Shown: piece after piece, positions 41,837 through 51,836 of the stretch | Layout of the letters: each line of letters begins with the position of its first letter | Numbering within the stretch: the first letter of the stretch is position 1 | Assembly (NCBI GenBank): GCA_020845705.1 | Contig: JADLFH010000046.1 | Span: forward strand, 62,001 to 126,000 | Source: Microthrixaceae bacterium | Lineage (GTDB): Bacteria; Actinomycetota; Acidimicrobiia; Acidimicrobiales; Microtrichaceae | Direction of reading: 5' to 3' | DNA length: 64,000 nucleotides | The notes under the pieces: model-generated | Seen by the model: the letters and a program-made list of their open reading frames with translations, nothing else | Database searches by the model: none | What the model was told of the DNA's origin: nothing | Made by a program: the position numbers and the translations under genes

Positions 41837-42565
41837 ATGACCATCGAGCCGGTGCAGTGCCTCAGCGTGGTGATGCCTGCATTCAACGAGCAGGCCACCA
41901 TCGCCGAGATCCTCGAACGGGTGCTGGCGTCGCCTTGGACTGCCGAGGTGGTCGTCATCGATGACGGCTCGACCGATGACACGGTCGAGATCGTCTCGAA
42001 GTTCACAGCGACCGATGACCGTGTCCGGCTGGTTCGCCAGCCGCACAACCAGGGTAAGGGCGCCGCACTGCGTCGTGGCTTCGTGGAGGCGAGGGCGGAG
42101 GTGGTCATAGTTCAGGACGCGGACCTGGAGTACGACCCCGCGGAGTACGGCCAGATCCTCCAGCCGATCCTCGACGGCCGTGCCGAGGTCGTCTTCGGCT
42201 CCCGCTTCGTCAGCGGAAGACCGCACCGGGTCCTCTACTTCTGGCACTCGCTGGGCAACCGCCTGCTTACGACGGTGTCGAACATGTTCACCAACCTGAA
42301 CCTCACCGACATGGAGACCTGCTACAAGGCGTTCCGACGAGAGGTCATCCAGAGCATCGAGATCGAGGAGTCCCGGTTCGGCTTCGAGCCCGAGATCACC
42401 GCCAAGGTGGCAGCGGGAGGCTTCCGGGTCTACGAGGTGGGCATCTCGTACTCGGGTCGCACCTACGCGGAGGGCAAGAAGATCGGATGGCGCGACGGAG
42501 TGCGTGCCTTCGTATGCATCGTCAAGTACTCGACGCCGGGTCGTCGACTTCGCGGGAGGTGCTGA
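41837..42565 (+). CDS. Glycosyltransferase family 2 (polyprenyl-phosphate sugar transferase type)
   Basis: 242 aa. Dolichyl/polyprenyl-phosphate mannose/glucose synthase pattern: SVVMPAFNEQATIAEIL, VVVIDDGSTDDT, QDADLEYDP (metal site) and GSRFVSG, LTDMETCYKAFRR. It would charge a polyprenyl phosphate on the cytoplasmic side; no membrane segment is seen. Such donors feed GT-C enzymes, so it may serve the GT-C gene at 32949. One base separates it from coaX. Confidence 0.87.
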   Translation: MTIEPVQCLSVVMPAFNEQATIAEILERVLASPWTAEVVVIDDGSTDDTVEIVSKFTATDDRVRLVRQPHNQGKGAALRRGFVEARAEVVIVQDADLEYDPAEYGQILQPILDGRAEVVFGSRFVSGRPHRVLYFWHSLGNRLLTTVSNMFTNLNLTDMETCYKAFRREVIQSIEIEESRFGFEPEITAKVAAGGFRVYEVGISYSGRTYAEGKKIGWRDGVRAFVCIVKYSTPGRRLRGRC

Positions 42566-42566
42566 G

Positions 42567-43343
42567 GTGTTGTTGGTCATTGATGTCGGCAACACGCAGA
42601 CGGTCATCGGCTTGTACGGGAACGGAGCGCAGAGCCACGAGCTGACCGACCACTGGCGGGTCGCGACCAAGGCCGAACGAACCAGCGACGAGCACGCGCT
42701 GTTGATCCAGGAGTTCCTCGCGTTCGCGGGCCACAACTGGAAGACGGCGATCGGTGGTGTTGCGATCTCCTCAGGGGTACCGACCGTCACCTACGAGCTA
42801 CGTCGCATGTGCGAGCACTACCTCAGCATGGAGCCGGTGGTGCTCGGAGCGGGGGTCAAGACCGGCATGGCCGTCCTCTACGACAACCCCAAGGAGGTGG
42901 GCGCCGACCGCATCGCCAACGCTGTGGGGGCGTTCGACCTCTACGGCGGCCCGACGATCGTCGTGGACTTCGGCACGGCGACGACCTTCGACGTGATATC
43001 GGCGAAGGGCGAGTACCTCGGCGGCGCGATCGTTCCGGGTATCGAGATCAGCCTCGACGCACTCTTCGGTCGTGCCGCGGCGTTGCGGCAGGTGGAGTTG
43101 ATCGAACCCCGCTCGGTCATCGGCAAGACGACGGTCGAGTCGATCCAGTCCGGCACCATCTACGGGTACTCGTCGCTCATTGACGGGATGTGCGAACGCA
43201 TCGAGGAGTACACCGGTGACGCAACCGTGATCGCAACGGGTGGGCTTGCGGATCTCATCGCCGACGTGTCGGAGTCGATCGAGCACGTTGAGCCGTGGCT
43301 GACCCTCCACGGCCTGCGCCTCATCTGGATCAAGAACCAGTAG
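42567..43343 (+). CDS. coaX: Type III pantothenate kinase
   Basis: 258 aa. First step of CoA synthesis. ASKHA fold: LLVIDVGNTQTVIGLY (phosphate 1), GADRIANAVGA, VVDFGTATTFDVI (phosphate 2) and GGAIVPGIEISLDAL. GTG 42567 has GGGAGG upstream. With panC upstream it links pantothenate synthesis and use. Confidence 0.94.
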   Translation: MLLVIDVGNTQTVIGLYGNGAQSHELTDHWRVATKAERTSDEHALLIQEFLAFAGHNWKTAIGGVAISSGVPTVTYELRRMCEHYLSMEPVVLGAGVKTGMAVLYDNPKEVGADRIANAVGAFDLYGGPTIVVDFGTATTFDVISAKGEYLGGAIVPGIEISLDALFGRAAALRQVELIEPRSVIGKTTVESIQSGTIYGYSSLIDGMCERIEEYTGDATVIATGGLADLIADVSESIEHVEPWLTLHGLRLIWIKNQ

Positions 43344-43392
43344 CCAAGCCGGCGACACCATCGACCCACCCCTGAACTGGGCGAGAAGGAAG

Positions 43393-43425
43393 CCCGAATC
43401 GGTGGTGGTTGCGGCCCGGTTCGGG
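43393..43425. terminator. Hairpin between convergent coaX and polyprenyl synthase genes
   Basis: Arms CCCGAA (43393-43398) and TTCGGG (43420-43425), extended by CGG/CCG inside. No long T-run, but the convergent position suits a bidirectional terminator. Confidence 0.45.
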
Positions 43426-43455
43426 GGTGGGGCTCGGAGCCTCAGCGGGCGGCCG

Positions 43456-44469
43456 TCAGCGGGCGGCTGTGGGGTGGGCGGCAGCCGCTTCCACTGAACG
43501 CACCAGGTGCTCCGATGCGGCCAACAAGGCCGTCACCCCGGGGCTCGGCGGTAGATCCCCCAGAGCGACCGCAGCCTCACCGGCCAGACGGCGTGCCTCG
43601 CCGATGGCATCGTCGAGCGCGCCGGATCCGCGCACCAACGCCGCGGCGCGGGCGCAGTCGGAGTCGGTCATCGATGCGTTGAGCAGCGAGGACAGCTCAC
43701 CGCCTGGATCGGCGGCGAGGTGTCGGAGGACCGGGAGGGTGTAGACGCCTTCGGACATGTCGTGGCCGGTGGGCTTTCCCATGTCCGAGTCGTTCGACAC
43801 GAGGTCCAACACGTCGTCGACCACCTGGAACGCCGTTCCGTAGGCACGTCCGAACGCGGTCACCAACTCGATGTGCTCACGCGGAAGCCCGGCCACGATG
43901 CCGCCCACTCGGCAGGAGGTGGCCAACAGTGCGGCGGTCTTGCCGTCGATGCTCGCCCAGTAGGCGGCCTCGCTCCGCTCGAGATCGTGAAGGTGCTGCA
44001 TCTCGAGCGTCTGGCCCTCCACGAGTCGACTGATGGTCGCGCCAAGGAGAGCGGCGACCTCGACGCCGAGAGATGCAGCGATCTCCGATGAGCGGGCCAG
44101 GAGGAAATCACCTGCCAGGATCGCCCGGTGGTTGCCCCACAGCTCGTTGACGCTCGCCACGAAGTGTCGGCTGGGAGCTGCGTCCATCACGTCGTCGTGG
44201 TAGAGCGAGCCGAGGTGCACCAGCTCGACGGCCGCTCCGCCTCGGATCACGTCGAGCTTTGCGGGCTGATCGGTGGCCAAGCCCGTGGCGGCCGCGGCTA
44301 TGCAGAACCCGGGCCGGATGCGCTTTCCGCCTGCGGTGATCAGGTGGGAGGCGATCTCTGTGAGGAACGGGATGCGGGAGTCGACCGATGCTGCCAACTC
44401 GGTGTCGACTCGGCCCAGGTCCCCCGCCATCGAGGGCAGGATGTCGAGGGGGTTGCGGCCACGCGTCAT
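43456..44469 (-). CDS. Trans-polyprenyl diphosphate synthase
   Basis: 337 aa. Elongates allylic diphosphates with IPP. First Asp-rich motif YHDDVMD (about residues 90-96), GGKRIRP before it, and second motif FQVVDDVLDLVSND. The residues before the first motif (HLGSL, small) suggest a long-chain product, e.g. for menaquinone. ATG 44469 lies six bases after a minus-strand TATCGT box. The product length cannot be fixed from sequence alone. Confidence 0.92.
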   Translation of the reverse strand: MTRGRNPLDILPSMAGDLGRVDTELAASVDSRIPFLTEIASHLITAGGKRIRPGFCIAAAATGLATDQPAKLDVIRGGAAVELVHLGSLYHDDVMDAAPSRHFVASVNELWGNHRAILAGDFLLARSSEIAASLGVEVAALLGATISRLVEGQTLEMQHLHDLERSEAAYWASIDGKTAALLATSCRVGGIVAGLPREHIELVTAFGRAYGTAFQVVDDVLDLVSNDSDMGKPTGHDMSEGVYTLPVLRHLAADPGGELSSLLNASMTDSDCARAAALVRGSGALDDAIGEARRLAGEAAVALGDLPPSPGVTALLAASEHLVRSVEAAAAHPTAAR

Positions 44470-44475
44470 CGCCCG

Positions 44476-44481
44476 ACGATA
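44476..44481 (-). promoter_or_regulatory. -10 box of leaderless promoter for the polyprenyl synthase
   Basis: Minus-strand TATCGT, six bases before ATG 44469. It marks the true start within a longer open frame. Confidence 0.5.
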
Positions 44482-44632
44482 CCTGCCCCCACTGTGCGGT
44501 CCCCAATGGGAACGGTCCCCGCTGCGCTGCTGTGACGGGCGTCTCGATGGACACGGGAAGCTCAAAGCTGAGCGCGATGTTGTCAACATCGCGGCCGGTG
44601 AAGGCCGGGCGTCGGTTCTGCAAGGCCACGGA

Positions 44633-44638
44633 TAGACT
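44633..44638 (+). promoter_or_regulatory. Putative -10 box of clpC
   Basis: TAGACT, followed by a short leader with AGGAGG (44654-44659) before GTG 44668. Unlike many genes here, clpC has a normal ribosome binding site. Confidence 0.4.
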
Positions 44639-44667
44639 GGCTCCACGAGTTCCCAGGAGGGTCTCAC

Positions 44668-47238
44668 GTGTTCGAACGTTTCACAGATCGTGCTCGGCGG
44701 GTTGTCGTCCTCGCGCAGGAAGAAGCCCGGTTGCTCAACCACAACTACATCGGCACCGAGCACATCCTGCTCGGGCTGATCCACGAGGGCGAAGGCGTCG
44801 CGGCCAAGGCGCTCGAGTCGCTCGGCATCTCACTCGAAGCGGTGCGCCAGCAGGTCGAGGAGATCATCGGCCAGGGTGGATCGTCACCCTCGGGCCACAT
44901 CCCCTTCACTCCCCGCGCCAAGAAGGTGCTCGAGCTGTCGTTGCGTGAGGCTCTACAGCTCGGCCACAACTACATCGGCACCGAGCACATCCTGTTGGGA
45001 CTCATCCGTGAGGGTGAAGGCGTCGCTGCTCAGGTGCTGGTGAAGCTCGGCGCGGACCTCTCCCGCGTCCGCCAGCAGGTCATCCAGCTCCTGTCGGGCT
45101 ATCCGGGCCCCGCGGGCTCGGGCCAGCCGGCTCCCGGTGGCGAGAAGACCACCACCGGCGGTGGTTCGGGCGATGCGGCATCGGGTTCGCTCGTGTTGGA
45201 CCAGTTCGGCCGCAACTTCACCCAACTCGCCCGCGAGAAGAAGCTCGACCCCGTGATCGGCCGTGCCCGCGAGACCGAGCGCATGATGCAGGTCCTGTCG
45301 CGGCGCACCAAGAACAACCCCGTGCTCGTCGGCGAACCCGGCGTCGGCAAGACCGCCATCGTCGAGGGGCTCGCCCAGTCCATCGCCGAGGGCAACGTCC
45401 CGGAGACCCTCCAGAACAAGCAGCTCTACACGCTCGACCTGGGCGCGCTGGTGGCGGGCTCCCGTTACCGCGGAGATTTCGAGGAGCGCCTGAAGAAGGT
45501 GCTCAAGGAGATCAAGACCCGCGGCGACATCATCCTGTTCATCGACGAGATCCACACCCTCGTCGGCGCCGGCGCGGCCGAGGGCGCCATCGACGCGGCG
45601 TCGATCCTCAAGCCGATGCTGGCCCGCGGAGAGCTCCAGACCATTGGTGCCACCACCCTCGACGAGTACCGCAAGCACCTGGAGAAGGACGCGGCGTTGG
45701 AGCGTCGCTTCCAGAAGGTCGTGGTGGAGGAGCCCACCGTCGCCCACACCATCGAGATCCTCAAAGGCCTGCGCGAGCGTTACGAGCAGCACCACCGCGT
45801 CACCATCACCGACCAGGCTCTCGTGGCCGCGGCGAACCTCGCCGACCGCTACATCTCCGACCGCCACCTGCCGGACAAGGCCATCGACCTCATCGACGAG
45901 GCCGGGTCGCGGCTGCGGATCCGCCGCATGCAGGTGCCACCCGACTACCGCGAGCTCGAGAACGAGATCGCCGAGGTCACCCGCAAGAAGAAGGAAGCGG
46001 TCGAGAAGCAGGACTTCGAGGAAGCCGGCCGTCTGCGCGACCGTGAGAAGGAGCTGTTGGGCCAGAAGGAGCACCGCGACGCCGACATGAAGGCCGCCGG
46101 CGTCGATCTCTTCGACGAGGTCGACGAGGAGGCGATCGCCGAGGTCCTGTCGCTGTGGACCGGCATCCCCGTCTACAAGCTCACCGAGGAGGAGACGGCG
46201 AAGCTGCTCCGCATGGAGGACGAGCTGCACCACCGGGTGATCGGCCAGAACGAGGCCATCAAGGCGGTCAGCCAGGCAATTCGCCGCACCCGCGCCGGCC
46301 TGAAGGACCCCAAGCGCCCATCGGGCTCTTTCATTTTCCTGGGCCCCTCCGGTGTGGGCAAGACCGAGCTTGCCAAGACGCTCGCCGAGTTCCTCTTCGG
46401 CGACGACTCGGCGATGATCACGCTCGACATGTCCGAGTACATGGAGAAGCACACGGTGAGTCGTCTCGTCGGCTCTCCCCCCGGCTACGTCGGCTACGAG
46501 GAGGGCGGTCAGCTCACCGAGGCCGTGCGCCGCAAGCCGTTCTCGGTCGTGCTCTTCGACGAGATCGAAAAGGCGCACCCCGACGTGTTCAACACGTTGC
46601 TCCAGATCCTCGAGGAAGGTCGCCTGACCGACAGCCAGGGCCGCTCGGTCGACTTCCGCAACACGGTGCTCATCATGACCTCGAACCTCGGCACGGCGGA
46701 TCTCCGCAAGGCCGTGGTCGGCTTCTCCAAGCGTGACGAGGCCGTCACCTACGAGAAGATGAAGGAGAAGGTGCAGGAGGCACTCAAGACGCACTTCCGC
46801 CCCGAGTTCCTCAACCGCATCGACGAGACCATCGTCTTCTCCGAGTTGTCCAAGCCCGAGGTCACCCAGATCGTCGACCTGATGATCAAGCGGGTCGCAG
46901 ATCAGATGGCGGGCCAGGGAATGGGCCTCGAGGTCACCGAGGCCGCCAAGGTGCTCCTCGCCGATCGGGGCTACGACCCTACGTTGGGCGCCCGGCCGCT
47001 GCGTCGTGCCATCCAACGTCTGGTTGAGGACCCGCTGTCGGAACGCCTCTTGTGGAAGGAGTTCCGCGCCGGGCAGATCGTCCTGGTCGACGTGGGCGAC
47101 GATCCCGAGAAGCCGGGTGAGCAGCAGATCGTGTTCTCGGCAACGGAAGGTTTCACCCCGCCGGCAACACCCGAGGCCGAGCTTGCCGGCACGGGCACCG
47201 TCACCGGTCCCGCGCCATCCGACATCACCGAAAGCTGA
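44668..47238 (+). CDS. clpC: ATP-dependent Clp protease ATP-binding subunit ClpC
   Basis: 856 aa. Two N-terminal Clp repeats (each with [15 protein letters not shown]-like sequence), AAA-1 ([14 protein letters not shown]), a UVR coiled-coil ([18 protein letters not shown]) and AAA-2 ([30 protein letters not shown]). It unfolds substrates for ClpP. High codon adaptation and full motif set indicate an essential, well-expressed gene. Confidence 0.97.
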   Translation: MFERFTDRARRVVVLAQEEARLLNHNYIGTEHILLGLIHEGEGVAAKALESLGISLEAVRQQVEEIIGQGGSSPSGHIPFTPRAKKVLELSLREALQLGHNYIGTEHILLGLIREGEGVAAQVLVKLGADLSRVRQQVIQLLSGYPGPAGSGQPAPGGEKTTTGGGSGDAASGSLVLDQFGRNFTQLAREKKLDPVIGRARETERMMQVLSRRTKNNPVLVGEPGVGKTAIVEGLAQSIAEGNVPETLQNKQLYTLDLGALVAGSRYRGDFEERLKKVLKEIKTRGDIILFIDEIHTLVGAGAAEGAIDAASILKPMLARGELQTIGATTLDEYRKHLEKDAALERRFQKVVVEEPTVAHTIEILKGLRERYEQHHRVTITDQALVAAANLADRYISDRHLPDKAIDLIDEAGSRLRIRRMQVPPDYRELENEIAEVTRKKKEAVEKQDFEEAGRLRDREKELLGQKEHRDADMKAAGVDLFDEVDEEAIAEVLSLWTGIPVYKLTEEETAKLLRMEDELHHRVIGQNEAIKAVSQAIRRTRAGLKDPKRPSGSFIFLGPSGVGKTELAKTLAEFLFGDDSAMITLDMSEYMEKHTVSRLVGSPPGYVGYEEGGQLTEAVRRKPFSVVLFDEIEKAHPDVFNTLLQILEEGRLTDSQGRSVDFRNTVLIMTSNLGTADLRKAVVGFSKRDEAVTYEKMKEKVQEALKTHFRPEFLNRIDETIVFSELSKPEVTQIVDLMIKRVADQMAGQGMGLEVTEAAKVLLADRGYDPTLGARPLRRAIQRLVEDPLSERLLWKEFRAGQIVLVDVGDDPEKPGEQQIVFSATEGFTPPATPEAELAGTGTVTGPAPSDITES

Positions 47239-47291
47239 CCGCGCAGCTGAACTCGCGGCTTCACCCCCAACCACGGTGGCGACCGTGCGCG

Positions 47292-48011
47292 GTGCTCGTT
47301 GCGGCGTTGGTGGTGGGGGTGGCCATTCTGGCGGGATGCAACGTGGCAGGTCGCGTCGATGTCAGCGTGCACGATGACGGTTCCGGCACGGTGAGCGTCG
47401 CCGTCGGTCTCGACGACGCCGCGCTGGCGCAGCTCGGCGATCCGGAGAAGGTCGTTCGCACCGAGGATCTCACCGAGGCGGGCTGGAGCGTGAGCCCCCC
47501 CGAGCGACGCTCGAATCGAACCTGGATCCGTGCCTCCAAGCCCTTCCGCTCCGCAGCAGATCTTGGCAACGTGATGGACGAAGTTGGTCTGTTCAGCCGG
47601 TGGAAGCTGTCGGTCGAGGACGGCTTCGGCTCCACCACGTGGAAGGTGACGGGCCGAATCGATGCACGAAGCGGCATCGAGCAGTTCTCCGACGACCAGC
47701 TCGCGGCGGCGCTGGACGGATTGTCGCTGGGGATGACACCTGAAGAGGTTCAACGGCGGTTGGAGGAACACGGGCCGCTGGGAGTGGATGTCTCGGTCCA
47801 TCTCCCCGGGTCTACCGACGACCGCACCAGGTTCTTGGTCGATGTCGCTGCCGACTCCCCCCAACAACGGGTCTCGGTCACCTCCGAACGCTTCTCCGGT
47901 GCCCCGACCCGCTGGTTCGCCTTGGGTGGGGTCCTGATGGCCGGGGCGGCGACTCTGGGCGGGGTGGCCCACTTCGCTGTCACACGCCGTCGCTACCGTC
48001 GGCGTCGATGA
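47292..48011 (+). CDS. LppM-like lipoprotein
   Basis: 239 aa. Signal peptide with lipobox (VAILAGC), a beta-rich domain starting RVDVSVHDDGSGTVSVAVGLD, and a C-terminal membrane helix (about residues 208-230) with a basic end. This matches actinobacterial LppM-type lipoproteins of unknown function. Its stop overlaps radA by four bases, so the two are probably co-transcribed. Confidence 0.75.
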   Translation: MLVAALVVGVAILAGCNVAGRVDVSVHDDGSGTVSVAVGLDDAALAQLGDPEKVVRTEDLTEAGWSVSPPERRSNRTWIRASKPFRSAADLGNVMDEVGLFSRWKLSVEDGFGSTTWKVTGRIDARSGIEQFSDDQLAAALDGLSLGMTPEEVQRRLEEHGPLGVDVSVHLPGSTDDRTRFLVDVAADSPQQRVSVTSERFSGAPTRWFALGGVLMAGAATLGGVAHFAVTRRRYRRRR

Positions 48012-49399
48012 CTACGGCTGCAATCACATCAAGATCCCGTTCCCGGTTTCGCTGTCTCGCCTGCGGCGACGTGTCGCTCAAATGGGCGGGCCGCTGCGGA
48101 GGCTGCGGTGAGTGGAACACGCTCGAAGCCGACTCGGCCACTGTGGGCTGCGACTCCGCCAGGGCCACGGCCTTGGCGCCGGCGAGCCCGGCGAGACCCA
48201 TCTGCGAGGTGCCGGTGGAGGCGGCCGAACCCGTTCCCACGGGGATAGCGGAGCTCGACCGGGTGCTCTGCGGTGGGCTGGTCCGAGGATCGGTCACCCT
48301 GATGGGAGGTGAACCGGGCGTCGGCAAGAGCACACTGTTGTTGCAAGTGGCCGGTTCGCTGGCCGAAGCGGGTCTGAGGGTTCTGTACGTCACCGCCGAG
48401 GAGAGCGCGCAGCAGGTTCGCGGGCGTGCCGAGCGGCTCGGCGCCGTGTCCGATCAACTCTACCTGGCAGCCGAGACTTCGCTGCCGCACCTGTTGGGCC
48501 ACATCGATGCGGTCGAACCGTCGGTGGTGATCGTCGATTCGGTGCAGACCGTTCACGATCCCTCGACGCCATCCGCGGCGGGATCCGTTGCCCAGGTGCG
48601 CGGGGTCACCTCGGCGCTCGTGAGGTTGGCGAAGGAGGCGGACGTGACGGTCCTGTTGGTGGGTCACGTCACCAAGGACGGAGCTCTGGCCGGCCCGAGG
48701 GTTCTGGAGCACATCGTCGACACGGTCGTCTCCTTCGAGGGTGACCGCCACCACAGCCTCCGGCTTGTGAGGGCCACCAAGCATCGCTTCGGGTCCACAC
48801 AGGAGGTCGGTCTCTTCTCACTCGGCGAGGCGGGGCTCGATCCCGTTGCGGACCCGTCGGGGGTCTTCCTCGCCGATCGTCGTAGCGGCGAACCAGGCTC
48901 GGTTGTCGTCCCCACACTGGAAGGCCGTCGTCCATTGCTTGTGGAGTTGCAGGCCTTGGTCGCGAGCACCAGCGCCACACACCCCCACCGCAGCTCCCAT
49001 GGGGTGGACGCCGCGAGGGTGAGTTTGTTGCTGGCGGTGCTCGGTCGCCGACTCGAAGTTCCCGTGCTCGGCTCCGATGTCTACGTGATGGCGGTCGGCG
49101 GGGCGAAGGTTGTGGAACCCGGCGCTGATCTGCCGATCGCTCTCGCGGTGGCGTCGTCGGTGACGAACCAGGCGTTGCCCTTCGACATGGTGGCCTGTGG
49201 CGAGGTGGGCCTAGGCGGTGAGCTACGGGCGGTGACGGGTTTCGATCGCCGCCTCTCCGAAGCGGCACGGATGGGCTTCAGCCGCGCCATCGTTCCGACG
49301 TCCACCCCTGCGGTCGACGCCTCGATCCGGCTCTGCCGGGTCGATTCACTCCACGAAGCGCTCCTGTTCCTCGACCGCGAGACACCTGTCGGCCGATAG
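48008..49399 (+). CDS. radA: DNA repair protein RadA/Sms
   Basis: 463 aa. N-terminal C4 zinc finger (CLACGDVSLKWAGRCGGC), RecA-like core (Walker A GGEPGVGKSTLLLQVAG), the RadA-specific motif and a Lon-protease-like C-terminal domain. The normally KNRFG motif reads KHRFG here, a conservative change at the middle position. A hexameric helicase-like branch-migration factor in recombination. disA follows, a common bacterial pairing. Confidence 0.95.
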   Translation: MTTAAITSRSRSRFRCLACGDVSLKWAGRCGGCGEWNTLEADSATVGCDSARATALAPASPARPICEVPVEAAEPVPTGIAELDRVLCGGLVRGSVTLMGGEPGVGKSTLLLQVAGSLAEAGLRVLYVTAEESAQQVRGRAERLGAVSDQLYLAAETSLPHLLGHIDAVEPSVVIVDSVQTVHDPSTPSAAGSVAQVRGVTSALVRLAKEADVTVLLVGHVTKDGALAGPRVLEHIVDTVVSFEGDRHHSLRLVRATKHRFGSTQEVGLFSLGEAGLDPVADPSGVFLADRRSGEPGSVVVPTLEGRRPLLVELQALVASTSATHPHRSSHGVDAARVSLLLAVLGRRLEVPVLGSDVYVMAVGGAKVVEPGADLPIALAVASSVTNQALPFDMVACGEVGLGGELRAVTGFDRRLSEAARMGFSRAIVPTSTPAVDASIRLCRVDSLHEALLFLDRETPVGR

Positions 49400-49402
49400 T
49401 GT
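49397..49402 (+). promoter_or_regulatory. -10 box of leaderless promoter for disA
   Basis: TAGTGT overlapping the radA stop, six bases before ATG 49409. Confidence 0.45.
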
Positions 49403-49408
49403 GAACCG

Positions 49409-50482
49409 ATGGCACCCCGGCGTTCGAAGGCTCTCCTCGAGGCTCTGGCGACCGTCGCGCCAGGAACTCCTCTACGGGAGGGGCTGGACCGCATCATCAA
49501 GGCTTCGATGGGCGCGCTCATCGTGGTGGGTGACGGCCCCGAGGTGCTCAACATCTGTTCGGGAGGCTTCCTCCTCGACGCGGCGTTTTCCCCCCAGCGC
49601 CTTTCCGAGTTGGCCAAGACCGACGGCGCGATCATCCTCGCCCCCGATGTCAGCCGCATCGCCCGCGCGAACGTGCATCTCGTGCCGAACCCGAACGTGC
49701 CCACCACCGAGACCGGTACCCGCCATCGCACCGCGGAGCGCGTCGCCCGCTCCATCGGCGTGCCGGTCATCTCGGTGTCGGAGGACATGGCGGTGCTGAC
49801 CGTCTACATGCACGACGTCAAGCACCAGCTCGACACGATCCCCGCCATCCTCAACCGTTGCAACCAGGCACTCCAGACCCTCGAGCGATACAAGGTGCGG
49901 CTGAGCGAGGCGGCGGTGTCACTAACCGCGTTGGAGATCGAAGACCTGGTCACCGTCCGCGACGTGGTGAGCGTGTTGCAGCGCACCGAGGTGGTCATGC
50001 GCATAGCCGACGAGATCGAGCGCTATCTCGTCGAGTTGGGCACCGATGGAAGGCTGGTGGGCCTCCAGCTCCGTGAGCTCATGGCGGGCGTGGAGGACGA
50101 CAGACGACAGGTGGTGCTGGACTACTTCCAGCCCGACGCCTCTTGGAACCTGGAACAGGCCATGGCCACCTTGTCGGACCTCGAGACCGATCAGCTCCTC
50201 GACGCCGAGGTCGTGGCCGACGCACTGCACCTCTCGGGTGGCACCAGCGATCTCGACGGCAACCTCCAGCCGCGTGGCTACCGGATCCTGACCAGGGTGC
50301 CGCGCCTGCCCACCGAGCTCGTCTACCGCCTTGTCGATGAGTTCCACACCCTCGACAAGCTGATGCGGGCATCGGTCGATGATCTAGCGGCCGTTGATGG
50401 CGTGGGCGACCATTGGGCGGTCACGATAAAAGAAGCGCTCAGCCACATCGCTGAGACATCCATCCTCGATCGCTACAACTGA
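49409..50482 (+). CDS. disA: DNA integrity scanning diadenylate cyclase
   Basis: 357 aa. Makes c-di-AMP and monitors DNA. The DAC domain has DGAIIL and the ATP-binding TGTRHRTAER (RHR), followed by an all-helical linker and a C-terminal helix-hairpin-helix DNA-binding domain (VDDLAAVDGVGDHWA). All catalytic residues are present. Confidence 0.95.
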   Translation: MAPRRSKALLEALATVAPGTPLREGLDRIIKASMGALIVVGDGPEVLNICSGGFLLDAAFSPQRLSELAKTDGAIILAPDVSRIARANVHLVPNPNVPTTETGTRHRTAERVARSIGVPVISVSEDMAVLTVYMHDVKHQLDTIPAILNRCNQALQTLERYKVRLSEAAVSLTALEIEDLVTVRDVVSVLQRTEVVMRIADEIERYLVELGTDGRLVGLQLRELMAGVEDDRRQVVLDYFQPDASWNLEQAMATLSDLETDQLLDAEVVADALHLSGGTSDLDGNLQPRGYRILTRVPRLPTELVYRLVDEFHTLDKLMRASVDDLAAVDGVGDHWAVTIKEALSHIAETSILDRYN

Positions 50483-50490
50483 GGCGACAG

Positions 50491-51138
50491 ATGCGCATCG
50501 TCTTGCCCAGCGGGACCCCTGCGGAGCTGGTTCGGCCCACGGGCCGGCCCACAAGGGGCCTCGTGCTGTGGCCCGACATCATGGGCCTTCGGCCGCTGTT
50601 CGACGATATTGCGAGGAGATTGGCCGACGACCACGGTTGGGTGGTCTGTGAACCGGAGATCTTCCCCGGACAGGCGTCGCTGGCATTGGAAGAGCGCTTC
50701 GCCGAGGTGCCGGGCGTCGATGAGCAGGCACGCATCGCGGATGCCGTTGCGGCCGCCGACGCGTGCGGCGTCGAGCCGGTGGCGGTCGCGGGGTTCTGCA
50801 TGGGGGGCATGTACGCCCTCAAGTGCGCGGCCACTGGCCGCTTCGATCGGGCCGTTGGGTTCTACGGGATGGTGCGCCTGCCCGAGGGGTGGGATGGGCC
50901 GGCCCAGACCGACGCAATCGAGTTCGTCCGGCAGGCGGCGGTACCGGTACTGGGCGTCTTCGGCACCGACGACCCGTACTGCCCAACCCCTCATCTCGAC
51001 GAGCTGGAGGCGGCAGGGGCGACGGTCCTGCGTTACGAGGGGGCCGAACACGGCTTCATCCACGATCCATCCCGGCCAACTCACAGGGCCGACTACGCGG
51101 CCGACGCCTGGAGTCGGTTCGCCTCGTTTCTGGCGTAG
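50491..51138 (+). CDS. Dienelactone hydrolase family protein
   Basis: 215 aa alpha/beta-hydrolase. Cys nucleophile elbow GFCMGG (about residues 106-111), acid in FGTDDPY and His in GAEHGF, the DLH triad Cys-Asp-His. Cytoplasmic; hydrolyses lactones or related esters, true substrate unknown. Nine bases after disA. Confidence 0.88.
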   Translation: MRIVLPSGTPAELVRPTGRPTRGLVLWPDIMGLRPLFDDIARRLADDHGWVVCEPEIFPGQASLALEERFAEVPGVDEQARIADAVAAADACGVEPVAVAGFCMGGMYALKCAATGRFDRAVGFYGMVRLPEGWDGPAQTDAIEFVRQAAVPVLGVFGTDDPYCPTPHLDELEAAGATVLRYEGAEHGFIHDPSRPTHRADYAADAWSRFASFLA

Positions 51139-51142
51139 CGGG

Positions 51143-51802
51143 CTACTTGGAGCGGATCTCGAGTTCGCGACGCTTGAGGATGCGGTAGGTGCGGTCCTGC
51201 TGCTCGATCCAACCGAGGCGTTGGAAGTTCGAGATGGCCTTGTTGACCCGCTCGCGGCTGGCGCCGACGAGGCCGGCCAGCTCCTCCTGTGTGATCGGGA
51301 TCTCGAACTCGTCCAGTTCACCCGCCAACTCGAGGAGGTGCTTGGCGGTGCGACCGGTAACGTCTAGGAAGAACGAGTCCGCAAGGGCCTCGTCCATCGC
51401 TCGTAGGCGACGTGACAGCATCGCTATGACGCGCCACAGCAGCCTCGGGTGGTCTTCCCACAGCACCTGGAGCGGCGCGTAGGGGATGGCGACGACGGTG
51501 GAGGGTTCGAGGGCCCTGGCCTCCGCCGAGCGTCCGAGGCCGTCGAAGAGACTCATCTCTCCGAAGAGGTCGCCGCGCTCCATGAGCGCGACCATCGACT
51601 CCCGGCCGTCGAAGCTCTTGTTGGAGATCGCGATGCGGCCGGTGCGCACGATGTAGAGCGCGTCCGCATCGGAGCCCTCCGCGAAGACCACATCGCCGCG
51701 CACAAGGTCGCGAGCGTCGGACGCTTGGATGATCTGGTCGAGCTTCTCGTCGTCGAGATCCTCGAACAGTTCGATGCTGCGGAGGAGTTCGCGATCGACC
51801 AT
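51143..51802 (-). CDS. Crp/Fnr-family transcription regulator
   Basis: 219 aa. Cyclic-nucleotide-binding domain with FGEMSLFDGLGRSAEARA (phosphate-binding cassette with the conserved Glu and Arg), then a C-terminal winged helix (ITQEELAGLVGASRERVNKAISNF). Resembles the actinobacterial Crp/GlxR group, so cAMP response is plausible. Convergent with the hydrolase gene, four bases apart. Confidence 0.9.
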   Translation of the reverse strand: MVDRELLRSIELFEDLDDEKLDQIIQASDARDLVRGDVVFAEGSDADALYIVRTGRIAISNKSFDGRESMVALMERGDLFGEMSLFDGLGRSAEARALEPSTVVAIPYAPLQVLWEDHPRLLWRVIAMLSRRLRAMDEALADSFFLDVTGRTAKHLLELAGELDEFEIPITQEELAGLVGASRERVNKAISNFQRLGWIEQQDRTYRILKRRELEIRSK

Positions 51803-51824
51803 CGGGGCGAGATGCTATCCCCGC

Positions 51825-51830
51825 TAGATT
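51825..51830 (+). promoter_or_regulatory. -10 box of leaderless promoter for ispD
   Basis: TAGATT, six bases before GTG 51837. Confidence 0.45.
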
Positions 51831-51836
51831 GCCCCG

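Noticed and set aside
44953-47274. 773-codon open frame antisense to clpC
   Set aside because: Pure mirror of clpC codon bias (high GC at third positions); the product is leucine/valine/aspartate-rich without domain features and clpC is complete on the other strand.
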